Positions 23,653 through 35,700 of a stretch of DNA of 64,000 nucleotides are shown here, piece by piece. The position numbers were made by a program, and so were the translations under genes. A model generated the notes under the pieces. The model searched no databases. It saw nothing but the letters and a program-made list of their open reading frames with translations, and was not told the DNA's origin. Positions within the stretch are counted from its first letter, which is position 1. Every line of letters begins with the position of its first letter. The DNA is from Trichosporon coremiiforme (taxonomy: Eukaryota; Basidiomycota; Tremellomycetes; Trichosporonales; Trichosporonaceae), in the NCBI GenBank assembly GCA_039545355.1, contig BCJJ01000011.1, positions 808,642-872,641 of the forward strand, read 5' to 3'.

Positions 23653-26078
23653 ATGTCGGCTGAGGTTTTCCAGGCCGACTGGATCGTGGGGAGTGAAGGT
23701 GCTTCGTCTGTGGCGCCTTCTAAAGCCAAAGCGAAGTCGAAGTCATCGCAGTCGTCATGGCAAGCCCTTGGTAAGTTCACCCATGCTCGGCGTCATTGAC
23801 GGTTTCCCAGGCGTTGCGCCGTCGCTCGTTCGAGCATTGCAGTTGAGAGGCTTCAAGACGCCGACTCCTATCCAACGTGCTTCGATTCCCTTGACGATCT
23901 CAAATCCGCCGAGAGATGTTCTTGGCATGGCGCGCACCGGTTCCGGCAAGACATTGGCCTACCTCATCCCCCTCCTGCACCGCCTCGGATTCCGCCGCGA
24001 AGGTGGTGGTATCAGAGCTCTCATCATGTGTCCTAGCAGAGAGCTAGCTGTTCAGATTCTGAAAGCCGGAAAGGACTTGTCCAGGAACTTAGCAAGTGGG
24101 GTTCCCGACGCTCAGCCCCTCCGTTGGAGTCTGGTAATGGGTGGCGAATCTCTCGATGCTCAATTCGAGTCCATTGTAAGCCGACCGGACATGTGAGTAC
24201 AGCCGGCCGTACCATTCTGACATCAGTGTTATTGCGACCCCAGGACGGTTCCTTCACCTCGCTGTTGAGATGGATCTCGACCTGCGAAGCGTAGAAATGG
24301 TAGTCTATGACGAGGCCGACCGGTAAGAGTCCGTTTCTTCATTGTGCTAACCGCAGTCTCTTCGAGATGGGATTTGAGCAGCAGCTCCACGAGATCCTTC
24401 ACCGCCTACCAGTGAACAGACACAGCCTGCTCTTTTCGGCGACCCTTCCGACGTCCCTGGCTGAATTCGCTAAAGCTGGGCTGAACAATCCAGAGTTTGT
24501 TCGCCTGGACTCAGACATGCGGATTAACCCCGACTTGGATCTTGGGTTTTTCTATGTCAAGCCTGACGAGAAAGACGCCGGTCTTCTCTTGCTCTTGAGA
24601 GACGTGTTGAGAGTACCAACAGGAACGTCGTCGTCTGACGCTGATCGATCGAAGGCTATCATTTTCGCTTCCACCAAGCACCACGTCGAGTACCTGTCGG
24701 TGCTTCTGCAAGCTGCTGGGTACCGCGTCTCGTACATCTACGGCTCTCTCGATCAAGTCGCCCGTCAACAGCAATTGAAGCGATTCCGTGCTGCCGAGAC
24801 GGACCTCCTGGTCGTCACCGACGTTGCCGCTCGAGGTATTGATATTCCCTCGATCCCGCACGTCATCAATTACGACTTTCCAACAGGTGTAAGGGTCTTC
24901 GTACACAGAGTAGGACGTACTGCCCGAGCTGGACAGCACGGTCATGCGTGGACGCTAGTGACCCGGGATGATCTGCCGTACATGCGTGATTTGGAGATCT
25001 TCCTTGAGCGCGATTTCTTGAAGGACAAGGAATGCTACGGTGGCCTCCCTCGCGATTCTCTCGAGACCATGCTTGAGTACGTTCAGCAGACGTTGGACAT
25101 AGAAGAGTCTCAGCTTCCCTCCCTCCGCGAAGTCATGAAACGAGGCCAAACCATGTTTGAAAGATCGAGGGCAAAGGCCAACAGAGACGCCTACAAGTAC
25201 GTGAAGGACATATCTGCCTCTGGTGGCCCTCCACTTGTCCATCCTGCGTTCAGTGTCGATGCGACCGCTCATGATTCGCAAGTGGAGGGACGCAGCAAGC
25301 TGCTTGCCTCGATCGAGGCTTACCAGCCGCATGAGACGATATTCGAGATCGGTGCTCGCGGGAAGCAGGCAGCGGCTCAGTTGATGAAGCAACGCCGTGA
25401 CACCATCGCTCGCCGGAAGACTCGTCCAGTGAGCACACAAAATGACATCGCCATGGATACCGACGAGTCGGATGTCGAGACCGCAAAGCCTGTGAGTCCC
25501 AGCTGAAATACATCGAACCGAAGCTGATGTCAAAGGTGAAGGCGACCGCTTCCAAGAGCTATCGCGATCCTAACTTCTATCTGCCTCAAGAGCGGGTCGA
25601 GACTAACAGGGAGAGAGGGTGAGACGAGCATCTGTCCAGTGACTGACGATCAGTTATTCATTGAAGGAAGGGAGCACTTTCGCAGAGCAGGCGCGGTCCG
25701 CAACCCTGGACCTCAATGCCGATGAGGGCGATGCGGCCCGCGCCCAAAAGGCGAGCCAACTGAAGTGGGACCGGAAGAGGAAGAGGTTTGTCAAGGATGT
25801 GCCTGGCGGCGACAACAAGAAGATGATCCGGAGTGAAAGTGGGGCTTTGCTCCCTGCAACATTCAAGAGTGGAAAGTTTGCAGAGTGGAAGAAGAGTCGT
25901 CGTCGTCGCGTGGACGCCGGCTCCGCGAACGACGCTCAACCTGGAGGATTGGCGTCTGCCCAAGCTATCGTGAAGGAGCGGAGGATCAAAGAGAAGGTGA
26001 GTCAACGGCGCAACTCTGGCTGATGCACGCTTTCAGCGTCAACAGAAAAATGCTCGTCCTTCGCGTAAGAGGAAGTAG
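23653..26078 (+). CDS. DBP10: DEAD-box ATP-dependent RNA helicase DBP10
   Basis: Nucleolar helicase for 60S subunit assembly. Seven exons (23653-23770, 23811-24192, 24227-24322, 24357-25491, 25536-25618, 25654-25996, 26037-26078) total 2199 nt, 732 residues. Motifs in order: Q motif [18 protein letters not shown], Ia PSRELA, Ib ATPGRF, II DEADR (split by an intron at 24323-24356), III SATLP, IV-like [35 protein letters not shown]. The DBP10 C-terminal domain follows ([27 protein letters not shown]) and a basic tail ends in ARPSRKRK. It is somewhat shorter than yeast Dbp10. Start at 23653 ([13 protein letters not shown]) gives an N-terminus leading directly into the Q motif through the first intron. 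Divergent from REI1 with 200 bp between. Confidence 0.95.
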
Positions 26079-26399
26079 ATAGAAGTTGCATTGCGCGTGT
26101 CTCCATGCAAATGTTCTCTTCTTGTTTGCACCGTGGGCTACTGCCTCAGTTTGACATCGATACTGATAAACATTAAACCCCTGGGGAGCATGCCGTATCG
26201 CAGTGTAGACTCGATAGCCACTTTGCGCTATACATTCGTACTGGCAGCCGAGCCTCGATTATAATGTGGCTTTAGTTACATGAGGTCTGATGCTCAAGAG
26301 GGCGCTTTAAACACTATATATATGCATAAGCATCATCCTATTGAATGAGTTGGAAATCTTGAAAGCTAGTCAGATCAGGCATCGGGCAGGGCACCTACT
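26079..26399. other. Convergent 3' flanks of DBP10 and the pheromone gene
   Basis: 321 bp, AT-richer than the neighbourhood (TATATATGCATAAG near 26318-26331). It holds the 3' UTRs of DBP10 (+) and the pheromone precursor (-). No gene seen. Confidence 0.55.
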
Positions 26400-26480
26400 T
26401 TAAGCGATGACGCAGCCGGTGTAACCGTCAGTACGGACGGAACCGTTCTCCTGGTTGACGGGCTCGTTGGTGTAGGCCAT
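26400..26480 (-). CDS. Lipopeptide mating pheromone precursor (CAAX, CVIA)
   Basis: A 26-codon ORF reading MAYTNEPVNQE at the N-terminus and VRTDGYTGCVIA before TAA. The terminal CVIA is a CAAX farnesylation box; the Cryptococcus MF-alpha precursors also end in CVIA (established knowledge). Basidiomycete pheromone precursors are usually 25 to 45 residues, intron-less, with a short N-terminal propeptide cut before a mature peptide of about 10 to 15 residues; here cleavage near NQ/EN would leave a peptide of 13 or 14 residues ending in the modified cysteine (inference). It is preceded by a TATA box and an A/C-rich leader, and lies 4.6 kb from STE3. Too small for standard gene finders. No other gene family is compatible with this ORF. 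The peptide would be exported by a Ste6-type ABC transporter and act on the opposite-type receptor. Confidence 0.86.
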   Translation of the reverse strand: MAYTNEPVNQENGSVRTDGYTGCVIA

Positions 26481-26600
26481 TGTTGCTGTTGGTTTGGTTG
26501 GTTGGGGAGAGGATTGAAGAGAGAGGAGTTGTTGTTATTGATGTTGGACAGAGAGCGCCAGACCCCCTTCTTATATACCTGTTCCAGGCTCCTCGACAGC
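26481..26600 (-). promoter_or_regulatory. Core promoter and leader of the pheromone gene
   Basis: Read on the minus strand, a TATATAAG box sits at about 26571-26578, roughly 90 bp before the start codon. The leader between is purine-poor and A/C-rich (CAACAACAACTCC, then ACCAACCAACCAAACC) and leads into ACAACAATGGCC, a good fungal start context. A strong TATA promoter with a short unstructured leader is what is expected for an abundantly expressed pheromone gene. No certain pheromone-response element was identified. Confidence 0.6.
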
Positions 26601-28361
26601 CAGACTTGCTCGTTCGTCCGGATCTTGATTCCCCATAGTCTGCGGTGCACCGGGAGGCATCAGGCCTGCGGCCTGCTACGAACTCTAGTCTCGCTTGCGT
26701 GCAAACGTACTGGCAACCGCGGTGCGGCGACTCGACACGAACGAGAAAAACCCATTGTCCGTCGCAAACGCTGAGTCAACGACTCGGCAGACTCCATTGT
26801 GCCCATCAGACACCATCACCCGCCACCTTGAGGATTTGCCTTGGCATCAGTCGTTTTTCTTTGTTCATCAGGAGCGGTGGGGACGAAGACGGATCGCGGA
26901 ATGCGGCCGGGTGAAAAGGAGAGGGCCACAACAATGGTCGCTGGGGGTCGTCGCCAGCGGCCCCAAATACGAAGGAACCATCGGAGAGGGGGGGCATGCC
27001 GTTGGCATTTTCGGGATGGTCAGTTGCATGCGACTCATGCGAGATCGTTCTATTCTTTTCGACGGGGAATGGAAATCACGGGGAAATCACGAACACTCTC
27101 AGACATCCTCGGAGCGTTGCCCGATGTGCGGATAGCGGCGGTCCGGCGAGTGCACGACGAAGGTAACATGTGTGTGCCTCTCGTGCATGTGCTCTGATTG
27201 CCGTGCTGGTTTCGGACAGGCCCGCATGCATTGTCCACTTCGGCGTCTGGACTCTTCTGGTGGGTGTAGACCGATAGAAAATCCTCTTTGTCTGCGATGG
27301 ACGATGGGGGTTGCGATGCGGTGCCATCGGTGACTGCCCAGCGCCACACTCTCTCACTGCGTCAGTCAGGTGCGCATTGCACAGACACCAACCCCCACAC
27401 CTAATGCCGGATAGTCTATTCCCGTGCTATTCTTCTGAAGAGAATGGTTGAGCGTCGGTCGATGCGGCGGGAACAACATCGTGAGAGTGGGTCCACTCTG
27501 CCCGAATTGGCACCTGCCACATGAATAGGTGGCCACCAGTCCGGTGCGATCGGGCAACGCTCTCAGCCATGCTGACGGACAATAACCACCTCGCTGTCAG
27601 TTTCCGAATTGGCGGAAGATCTATCCCTACGAGCCCAGCAGCCTGCTCGTCCAGCATGCCAGCAGCCTCTCACCCACCACTGGCACATGTCTAGCACGAC
27701 AAAGGCTCTTCGCCGCAGCACAGTGACGGCGCCGCACCGCCACCTTCGACAGCCGTCTGACACAAGCTCGCTGCTTCTCTTAGATAAGACGAGGCTGAAC
27801 TCTCTTTCTTCCGTCCTCGATTGGCGTCTCCTCGGACAGCGCGGCAGCGTGCACGCTGCTCGAACGCAATGCGGCCAAAGTTTGCGCGCTTGCGCGCTTG
27901 CGGACTCGGAATCGACCGACTCCGCCAGCCGCGCATAGAAGCGCGCATGTCTCACCTAGACGTGCGCTCTGGCCCTCTGCCGTCGTCGTTAGCCGCGGAA
28001 CTGCGAAAACAGCTGAAACAGGGTGAGGCAGGTCAAACAGTGCGAAACAAAGAGTTCACCAAGCGGGGCTGAAACCGGATCTGTCCTCCGCCCCTAGAAC
28101 TCCGTGCTTCGTCCTCTTTCCAGTTCCTACGCTCGAGGTGATGGTCCCTGGCACTCCTTCAGTCATGGAGACAGGTGGTATGCGGATTCCACGACGTTCT
28201 TATAGCAAGTCATGCGACGTGCGATGCGGCCACAGTAGTCTGATGCATTCTATTGTTTACCGTCGACTCTGGTCTAGCCTTCTCCGCTCTCCAAACTGCA
28301 TGCTCGTCTCGCTGAATATCACATTCTCGCCGGCCACTTGCGTCCTCGCGCCTCGCCTGGC
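26601..28361. other. Intergenic region upstream of the pheromone gene
   Basis: About 1.76 kb between the pheromone core promoter and the UBP6 stop codon. I scanned both strands for further short ORFs ending in a CAAX box and stop and found none. Overlapping ORFs of 60-150 codons at 26690-27950 are of low information and mutually overlapping on both strands. A TGAAACA 7-mer occurs at 28014-28020. Confidence 0.5.
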
Positions 28362-30228
28362 TTAGATGTTCACGGCGCTGGGGAATCAGTTCAAGAAGCG
28401 AATGAGTGCACTCACCGGTAGAGGAGGATGTAAGCGACCGAGTCCTCGCCACCGCCGTCCATAGACTGGATCTTGGACGCAGGCACGATCGAGACCTTGT
28501 CGTCTGATTGTCAGCTATCACCCAAGTGCTCGAGCTCACCGTCAAACTTGTACCAGTTCTCCTCGCCCGAAGCGGCCGGCTCGCCGTCGTCCTTGCGCGT
28601 CCAGCCGATGTAGTGGCCCGAGTCGGCCGAGGCGCCCTTGTGCGTCACAAGCGCTGGATGTCAGTTTGTCCGATTGCGTGCGAGTAAACTCACCACAAAG
28701 CTCGTACATGGCGGTCGGATTTGAGCCGATGTCGGCCTCGACACCGCTCTCCTTGACGAGCTTCTCAACCTCGTCGTGCTCCTCAGCGCGGATCTGGTCC
28801 TCAGTCTTCTCATCCTCGTCCACGGCCTTCTTCTTGCCGAGGCTACGCTTGGCGATCTTCGCGCGGTCGTCCCGCACCTTCAGAATGTTCTTCACCGCCG
28901 TGTTGATCGGGAGCACCTTCTCCCGCAGCTCCTCCGTCATAATGTCCGTCACGTCAAGCTGCAGAGGGTACTTGACCTTGCGCATGATCTTGGCTTTCTT
29001 CTGAATGTCGCGGCGCCAGTAGAACCGCACCATGTGGATGGCCAGGTACTGGGGTAGACGGGACATCCGCGACTCGACGTTGTACGGCACAGTTCGGTTC
29101 AGCGTCGGGCTGTTCTTCTCCACCTGCTGATCCAGACTGTCGCGGATACCCGACATGAGGAAGTTCGTGTTGATTGTGATGTTGCATTCCAGCTTGAGCA
29201 CCTTCTCGGTCGAGAATGACGCAGGCTCCTCGGGAGCCTCGGGGCACGACATCTTCTTCGTGAGCTGGATCGCCATCCACTCGTCGATGAACGAGCCGTT
29301 GGGCGTGGAGCCGGGGAGGCAAGCACGCAGGGCGGAGATAAGCGCAGTCCATGCTTCGTCCGCGTCTGAAACAAGTCAGTTCCGTCCGGATTTGCCTGAA
29401 CTCACCCTGCTGGGCGTAATGTCCGTGGTCCTGCTCGGCAAACTGCGGCGCGAGGGTTCGGAGGGCAGTGATGAGGCCGGCGGGAGGGACAGCGTCAGTC
29501 GTGCTGTTCATGCCGTTGAAGAGATTCTTCATCGAGAGGGTCAGCCGTCCCTCGGGGCCAGAAACGGGGGTGGCGGTCTCGAGCGTCGTCTGGAGCTGGG
29601 GAATGGTCTTGAGGGCTTGGAGGGTCGAGTTGAGATAACACGTGTTGCCGAGGTTGATAAGACCGGGCGGGCTTCGGGTCGCCATGGCAAGTTCCGACTC
29701 GTCCATGTCCTCGACGAAAACAATCTGCTCCTTCGGCGCTTCCGGCAGCGGTCCAGCGTTGCCAATGACCTGACGTTAGAGGAGCGAGCCAAGCGGTCTA
29801 TGAGCTCACGGTAATGACTTGTCCCTGTCGTCAGCATTGGTATATACGGTCGCAACTCACGGGCTTCAGTCCCATCTTCGAGAGATCGGCATCGTCCTTA
29901 TTTGTCAGCTCGCCGCCGCCGCACGTCACCGCACCTTGAGGATACCCTTCAGCATGACCTTCATGCGATCTTCCGTCAGTCACTTGCACTGTTCGCTTCA
30001 CTCACCAGCCGGCACGCCGGTCACCTTGTAGATCGAGTCCTTGAACACCGGCACCGGGGCCGTCACGTCCACATCAACGGAGTGTGTTTTGCCGCCGTGC
30101 TTGATTGTCACTGCACGTTAGCGCCATTTCTGTAGAGCCGATGCAGCGCAGACAGTGCGCGCCAGTCGCACAGTGCCGACCGCCTCGTACTCACCATTCA
30201 TCGTGTCGGGGGTGCGAGTAGGAGGCAT
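28362..30228 (-). CDS. UBP6: Proteasome-associated deubiquitinase UBP6/USP14
   Basis: Ubiquitin-specific protease that docks on the 19S proteasome through an N-terminal ubiquitin-like domain and trims ubiquitin from substrates. Exons from 30228: 30228-30195, 30110-30006, 29969-29935, 29896-29861, 29824-29810 (15 nt micro-exon), 29769-29406, 29365 onward to the final splice before 28362. UBL: VTIKHGGKTHSVDVDV to KGILKDDADLSKMGLKPGQ. Catalytic core: LINLGNTCYLNSTLQAL with the active-site Cys, GSFIDEWMAIQLTKKM, LPQYLAIHMVRFYWRRD, and the His box DSGHYIGWTRK; end DSVAYILLYRAVNI. Family calls and motifs are certain; about nine introns, several under 40 nt, cut the UBL part into very small exons. 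It ends 1.9 kb from the pheromone gene, same strand. Confidence 0.94.
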
Positions 30229-30541
30229 GTGGTGAAGGGGAGGACAGTGTCATTCCGAGCTTAGGTACACCGAATCTTTGCTTCTATGACGCGTCGTTGC
30301 ATGACGATATCTGCTTCCGTTATGAGCGGCAAGTATGCTGGATCACATAATCAAGCTGCGCCAACGACGATAAAACAACGCTTCATGCATACATTACAGA
30401 TGCTAGGTGCTATGCAGTAATTGCGAGTAAGGTATATGCTTGAGACGAGGTATCACTAGAGATGCGTCTCAAGGAATTGATGATAATCTGTAAGGACATG
30501 CGTGCTACAATCATGTTTGGTGATTGTGTGTGGGGATTTGT
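30229..30541. other. UBP6 promoter / MFS gene 3' flank
   Basis: 313 bp, AT-rich in its middle, between two minus-strand genes. No gene or element recognised. Confidence 0.55.
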
Positions 30542-32727
30542 TTACAACTTTCGCCAGGCGGTGATGATGAACTCGATCCACACGAAGGCGATGAATCCCA
30601 AGCTGGTGCTGAAAGCCACCTTCCCGCGATGTCTTTCGGCATCCGTCCTCGCCAGTCCGCTCTGAGGGTCATCGATCGTGATAGGCAAAGGGTCGGGCAA
30701 GTTCGTGTGGCGTGCCAGAGCGAGAGGCTCGTCCTCGAGGAAGACGTCTTGAATCGTCGTCGTATCGTCACTGTCGTACTCTTCGCTCGAGTCATCGGGC
30801 TCTTCTTCGTTGGGGGACAGAGGAAGTCGTTCATACCGTCGAGCTTCGAACAATCTTGCCCTCTTGCGGTTGATCTGACCTCTTCGGACAGCCTCAAACT
30901 TCCACAGACCGAGGAGCTGGCCGATCTGCACAACGTTCAGAGCAGCAAAGATGATGAGAAGGCTGTGAACAGCCCACTTCTTGCCGCGGTTCTCCTGTTC
31001 GTAGTCGAGCCAGAGCCCTGCAGTCGTCTGTGTGGCGGTGGAAGCAGCGACTTCAACGGCCTTGTGAATGCCAAGCCCGAGAGGAACCAGAGATGACGGC
31101 AGGATTCGAGGGACGAGGATGACTAGTAAGAGCGGGGACGCGCCGTGGCCGAATGCCCAAGAAACGAGGGCAGGGGTGGGTGACGAGACCCAAGACACCG
31201 GCAGCGAGAGAGCGATATAGCACACCAACGTCAAGATGCAAGAGATGAGGAGCAGCTTGAAGGTCGTTCGGGGCGTCTCGGGGCTGAAGTGGTCTGTAAC
31301 CCAGCCGATGATGGGGTACAGCACGATAGCCCCAGCCAACAGAATCGAGGCGTTGAGGGCAGCCTTGCCATCAGTGAGGTGGTAGCGAATCTTGATGATC
31401 TGAAGCAATGTCAGTTCCAGGGCTGCAAGTCTCAACTCACGTTGGCGCTAAGATGGAGGAACGGCTGCCAGATCATGCCGCAGGTAACGTTGAAGAGGAT
31501 AAACACCCAGAACACGTCTCCGAGACGGCTGAGACCATCCCACTTGACGATTCTGGCTGCTCGCTCGGGCATGTTCGGGTTCTCACCCCAGTGGAACGTC
31601 AGTCGTAAGATGTTGAAGAACCAAGACAGCGTGCAGAGGATCAGGCCGACGGCGAACGGGGCACCATCTCCTCCCCAGCTGGCGAGTGGCAGGGACGTCA
31701 GAGCCGCGATAAAGCTCGACGACTTGCCGCTGACAAGACCGAGCGCAAGGGACAGACCAAGGTGACCGCCAGGTGACAGCCTCGCCAGCAAAGTCTCCTG
31801 AACAACCATGAGGGGTGTCATGCCGAGTCCAAACACCCACAGACCCAGGGTCATGGCCCAGATCTGGTGCTTCAGCGTACCCAGGTAGAGGATGATCTGG
31901 CCGATGAGCACGAACGTCGTGCACACCACCGAAGATAGCCGGGTGCCGAATCGTGCCACGAGAATGCCGCCGACCAGTGGCGTCCACGTCGCGTTCAGAC
32001 TAGGACGTCAGTAAACAACCTTCGCGTGACAAGCTAGCAAAACAATTGGGGATAGTCCAGGAAGATAAGCAGTAACGTAAGACAGCCATATCCGTCTGCA
32101 CGAAACTCACTTCAGTGCGGAGATCATGAGCGAGAACTGGCTGTTCGTGCTGCCGAGCTCGCGGTGAAGTCGCGATTTGAGCGGTCCGAGCGAATATTGG
32201 GTACTGATGTCAGCCAAAATCCAAAATAGCGATACGATAAGATCGGGTGGAGTCGCTGGGAAATGGTGGCCGATCAGTGTGCGGACTCACTAGTGCGACC
32301 CGATGGACAGCGTGCAGACCGCGAGGAGTGCCCAGAAGCGGCCCTTCGTCATGTCGCCGTGGGCGGCATCGAGGTCCAGCGCTCTACTCCTCAGCACGCT
32401 CGCCGAGCTCAGCCTCCGGGGCCGCTTTCCCTGAGGCGGGGCAAGGAAGGACCGACTCGGCGAGCTGTTCCCGGGCGTGCGATCTGGGATCGGTCCTCCG
32501 AAGGGTGCGTCGCGGCGGGGCCAGGTGCCGAAGCGAGACTTCGGGCTTCTCGGCGGCGTCGCTGGAGCAATGCGCTCCGCCGCTGCGGCGAGGTTGGTGG
32601 CAACAGTGGTCGGGCTGGTCGGGCTGCCGGAGCGGGGCGTCGATGCCCCTGACTCGTAGTTGTGCGTGGGTTGGCGATGCCGCGATGAGGGGAGTAAGGC
32701 GGAAGCCTCGCCGCTATCTCGAGGCAT
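30542..32727 (-). CDS. Major facilitator superfamily transporter, MFSD1-like
   Basis: Four exons (32727-32291, 32203-32111, 31999-31441, 31399-30542) total 1947 nt, 648 residues. A Ser/Pro-rich cytosolic N-terminus of about 130 residues precedes membrane segments starting at GRFWALLAVCTLSIGSHY. Loop 2-3 region reads GGILVARFGTRLSS, and GLWVFGLGMTPLMVVQE, WFFNILRLTFHWGENP, GWVTDHFSPETPRTTFKLLL and FIAFVWIEFIITAWRKL are further helices or loops. A long acidic cytosolic loop (NEEEPDDSSEEYDSDD) interrupts the last two helices. The pattern resembles the MFSD1/SPCC-type fungal family of unknown substrate. The third intron is 111 nt, longer than most here. Start at MPRDSGEASALL is the first ATG; the substrate cannot be inferred. 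Confidence 0.82.
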
Positions 32728-35700
32728 TGTTACTCCATCTGCTTGGTGCGTGTGTCGATGGAGAAAAGAGAAGGTCCGGTTCAATGGCGTAGGCGTAACT
32801 TGTGTTCAACCGAAACGACTAGTGAGACCTGGCCTGCGCATCTTCGGACAATGGCAGGCACCCGGTCGCACCGTCTGGACGTGTGGTTGGTTGCTCCGCA
32901 ATGGTGTCACGTGCCACCCGGCAGTGGCGTCGCTGTGACTGCTCCTGGACTTGTTATTGCCTGGAATGCATAACGCATAGCTTTCCTTTGCAGCATGGCG
33001 TCTAGCCAAGACCTCGGCAAGAACGTGCATCAGCTAATTGTGGTAACGATGTTACTCCAACACTCAGATGGCCATTGATAAGCATGCTGCGTGTGACCGC
33101 ATCAAAGTGGTGGTGACCAGAAGGCACACGAGACGTCGGCGTCTTGGACCGATCTCATGCACCAGACGCACGCGACCATCGGTTCAATCGATTGTAGCCC
33201 CTAGTACGTTACACGCCGCGTCCCCTATTCTGGGTCTGGGACGATGAGAGAGATTGAGGGCATTCAACCTAGTTTACGCCGGCCCAATCGTGCTCATGCA
33301 CTTCCTACTGCCAGCCTTGGCTGATCCTCGGATGTCGAGTTCTCCCACGAATGCTCCAACAAAGACAGACGCTGCTCGACCACTTCGTCACATCGGGAAG
33401 ATGCCGATGCGGCGATATCTCCCGTATGACGTCTAGCCATGCCCACCTCAACAACAACTGTGCAACAACGCGTCATAGAGGCAGCGCCGATCGTCGGGTG
33501 TGCATGGGGAGGGTGGAGTCCATGAGCATGAGCGGGCAGTGGGCAGGGTGCACAGGCGTACGACATCTTGCATGGCCATTGCTGGTTTTGCCGTATTCAG
33601 CAGTTTCCAACGCAAAGATGTCAGGTTGTACGGATGGGCTCAATGTCAAATGGAAGGCGCCGCCACTCGCGTCGCACTCAGAGTGCAGAGTGAACGCCGT
33701 GCGCAACCTTACGCGCCTTGTGTGCGCTGTCGGTGGGCACCGTGACGTGAAAATCAGTCACGGCGCGGCTCAGTGGAGTGCGAGCCACTGCGTGGCAGTC
33801 TTAGGATCACCCGTGGTGCGGCTGTGTGTCGCACTCGAGGAAGCACTGGCAGCCGGGATCTCTGGAATGGAACAGCAAGGAGCTGTCAATAATGTTATAG
33901 TGTGAGTGTACGGCGCATACGGCGAAGGGAACCAGAAACCTTGCGGAACCGAACGTGAAGATCAAACGCGGCTGTCGAGCGTTGGTCTTAGATTTCTTCC
34001 TAGTGTTCCCCCTTGATCATAGTAATCCGAACAGTCCGCTTCAATCGCCAGCTCCGAAGCGGAGCGCACCAATGGAGGGCTGAGATCTCTGGCCAAAGGA
34101 GCGGGCAATGAGTAAAAGCGCTACGGGAAGTGAACCGGGCTGTTAGTAATGGGACGGGGACTGCAAGCTGAAACGGCCTCTGCAGGCCGGAGAACTTGAC
34201 AGGCTCGCCGTTTTGCTGGGGTAATGGCTTCCGAATCTAAGGACATGCCGAGGCCGCCGGGTCTCGCGATGGTGTCACGGGGCGCGGCGTGCGGAGAGGG
34301 CAACGGGCGCCGGGCTTGCCGTTGCGGGCGAACCTCGCCCTGCCGAAGGTCTTGCCGATGTGAACTGACCTGTAGTATGTCGGGATTCCCGTGAACCGTG
34401 GGCATCGTTGGCGGAGGCGCGTTGGCGGCCCTCAGCTCAGGACACATCTTGCAGACGCCAAGGCTGGGGCGGCGACGAACCCTGGAACCTGAGGTGAGCT
34501 CGAGAGGGTCGAGGGGCCGTCGCATCCGAACCAAATGAAGGCAATTCAAACACTCGTTATCTGCGAAACTTGATGGTTGTTAATTCGACGTAAGGGGTTA
34601 GACCCAGTCCAATTATGATATATGAACTTGAACTCATTTTCGACGGTATTATGATGGGCCCTGATCCACTATCCGCTTCGTCTAAGCGACCGCCGCCGTG
34701 CACGTCGTGTGCTCCTGCTCTGGTCCGAGGGCCAGCATTCATCTAGCCACTGCATGCGGATGTGGCTGACCTGCCGATGAGGTCGCAGTGCATCGGAGCG
34801 GACACCCCCCTCGGCCACGATTCCGGCATCGCGGTCCAGGCTGAGGCGGCCGACTCTGCTAGCGAGTTGGTCAGCACCGTGATCAATCCGTGACCTGCGG
34901 GCATTCAACAGAGGCCGAGGGACAACCCGCTCCCGACGCGCCAACATGTGCGGCCGTCTGTCGCTAAACAAACCGACGTTGACGTCCGGATCCGTGATGA
35001 CAAGATCATCACGAGCTCGTCCAAGCCTCTGAACGGATCAACGATCTCCTCGCCCTGTTCCCCATCGATAACGGACCCTAAGAAGAGTGTCAGCCGGTAT
35101 AGCGGCTCTACGGTCCGTGTGCGATGTGCAAGACCATCTGACAACAGCCGTCGTGAGAAATGGTGCAGAGCTATTCATAGCTTGCGCACAGAGTCCAAGT
35201 CGTGCGGGGTGGATTTGCAAAGGCCGAGGGTCGGGATAATGGAAGCCTAGCGGGCAGCGACCGCGACCACGGGTCGTCCCACGGCGAGGCATATGGGACT
35301 GTCTTGGTCGCGTCAAAAGTCGCGAAAAGGAAGTGCACCCGTCCCTGAACGGCACGAATGGTCTAAGGTTGTGATGCGAGGTGACCATGAGACGTACGAG
35401 ACAGATACCGAGATGGGAGCGAAATCGGCCCAGACGGCTCACTGTGCGTGGTCCCACATGCATCATGCATCGGCACACGCTCCATGAGAGTCTAGTGGTA
35501 GTTCAGTCCGTAGGGGACGGGGTACGCGGAACGGATATCGCTGTGGCCGCGAATGGTTGTGTCGGAGGAAAACAAACAATTAAGAGAAGAGCAGGCAGCC
35601 GTGCCTTTGATGCTTTGATGTAGTGACATCAGGCGTGTGCAGGTCGGAAGAGCAGGCATGAGGCGTACGGACGTACGAGGCGTGTAAAAGGGCGTCAGAG

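Noticed and set aside
28014..28020. TGAAACA, the classical yeast pheromone-response element, upstream of the pheromone gene
   Set aside because: It lies 1.5 kb away and a single 7-mer match is expected by chance at this scale; no cluster of such sites was seen.
34432..34446. Minus-strand string encoding C-V-L-S followed by a stop, a possible second pheromone CAAX end
   Set aside because: No in-frame ATG occurs upstream before a stop codon, so no precursor ORF exists.
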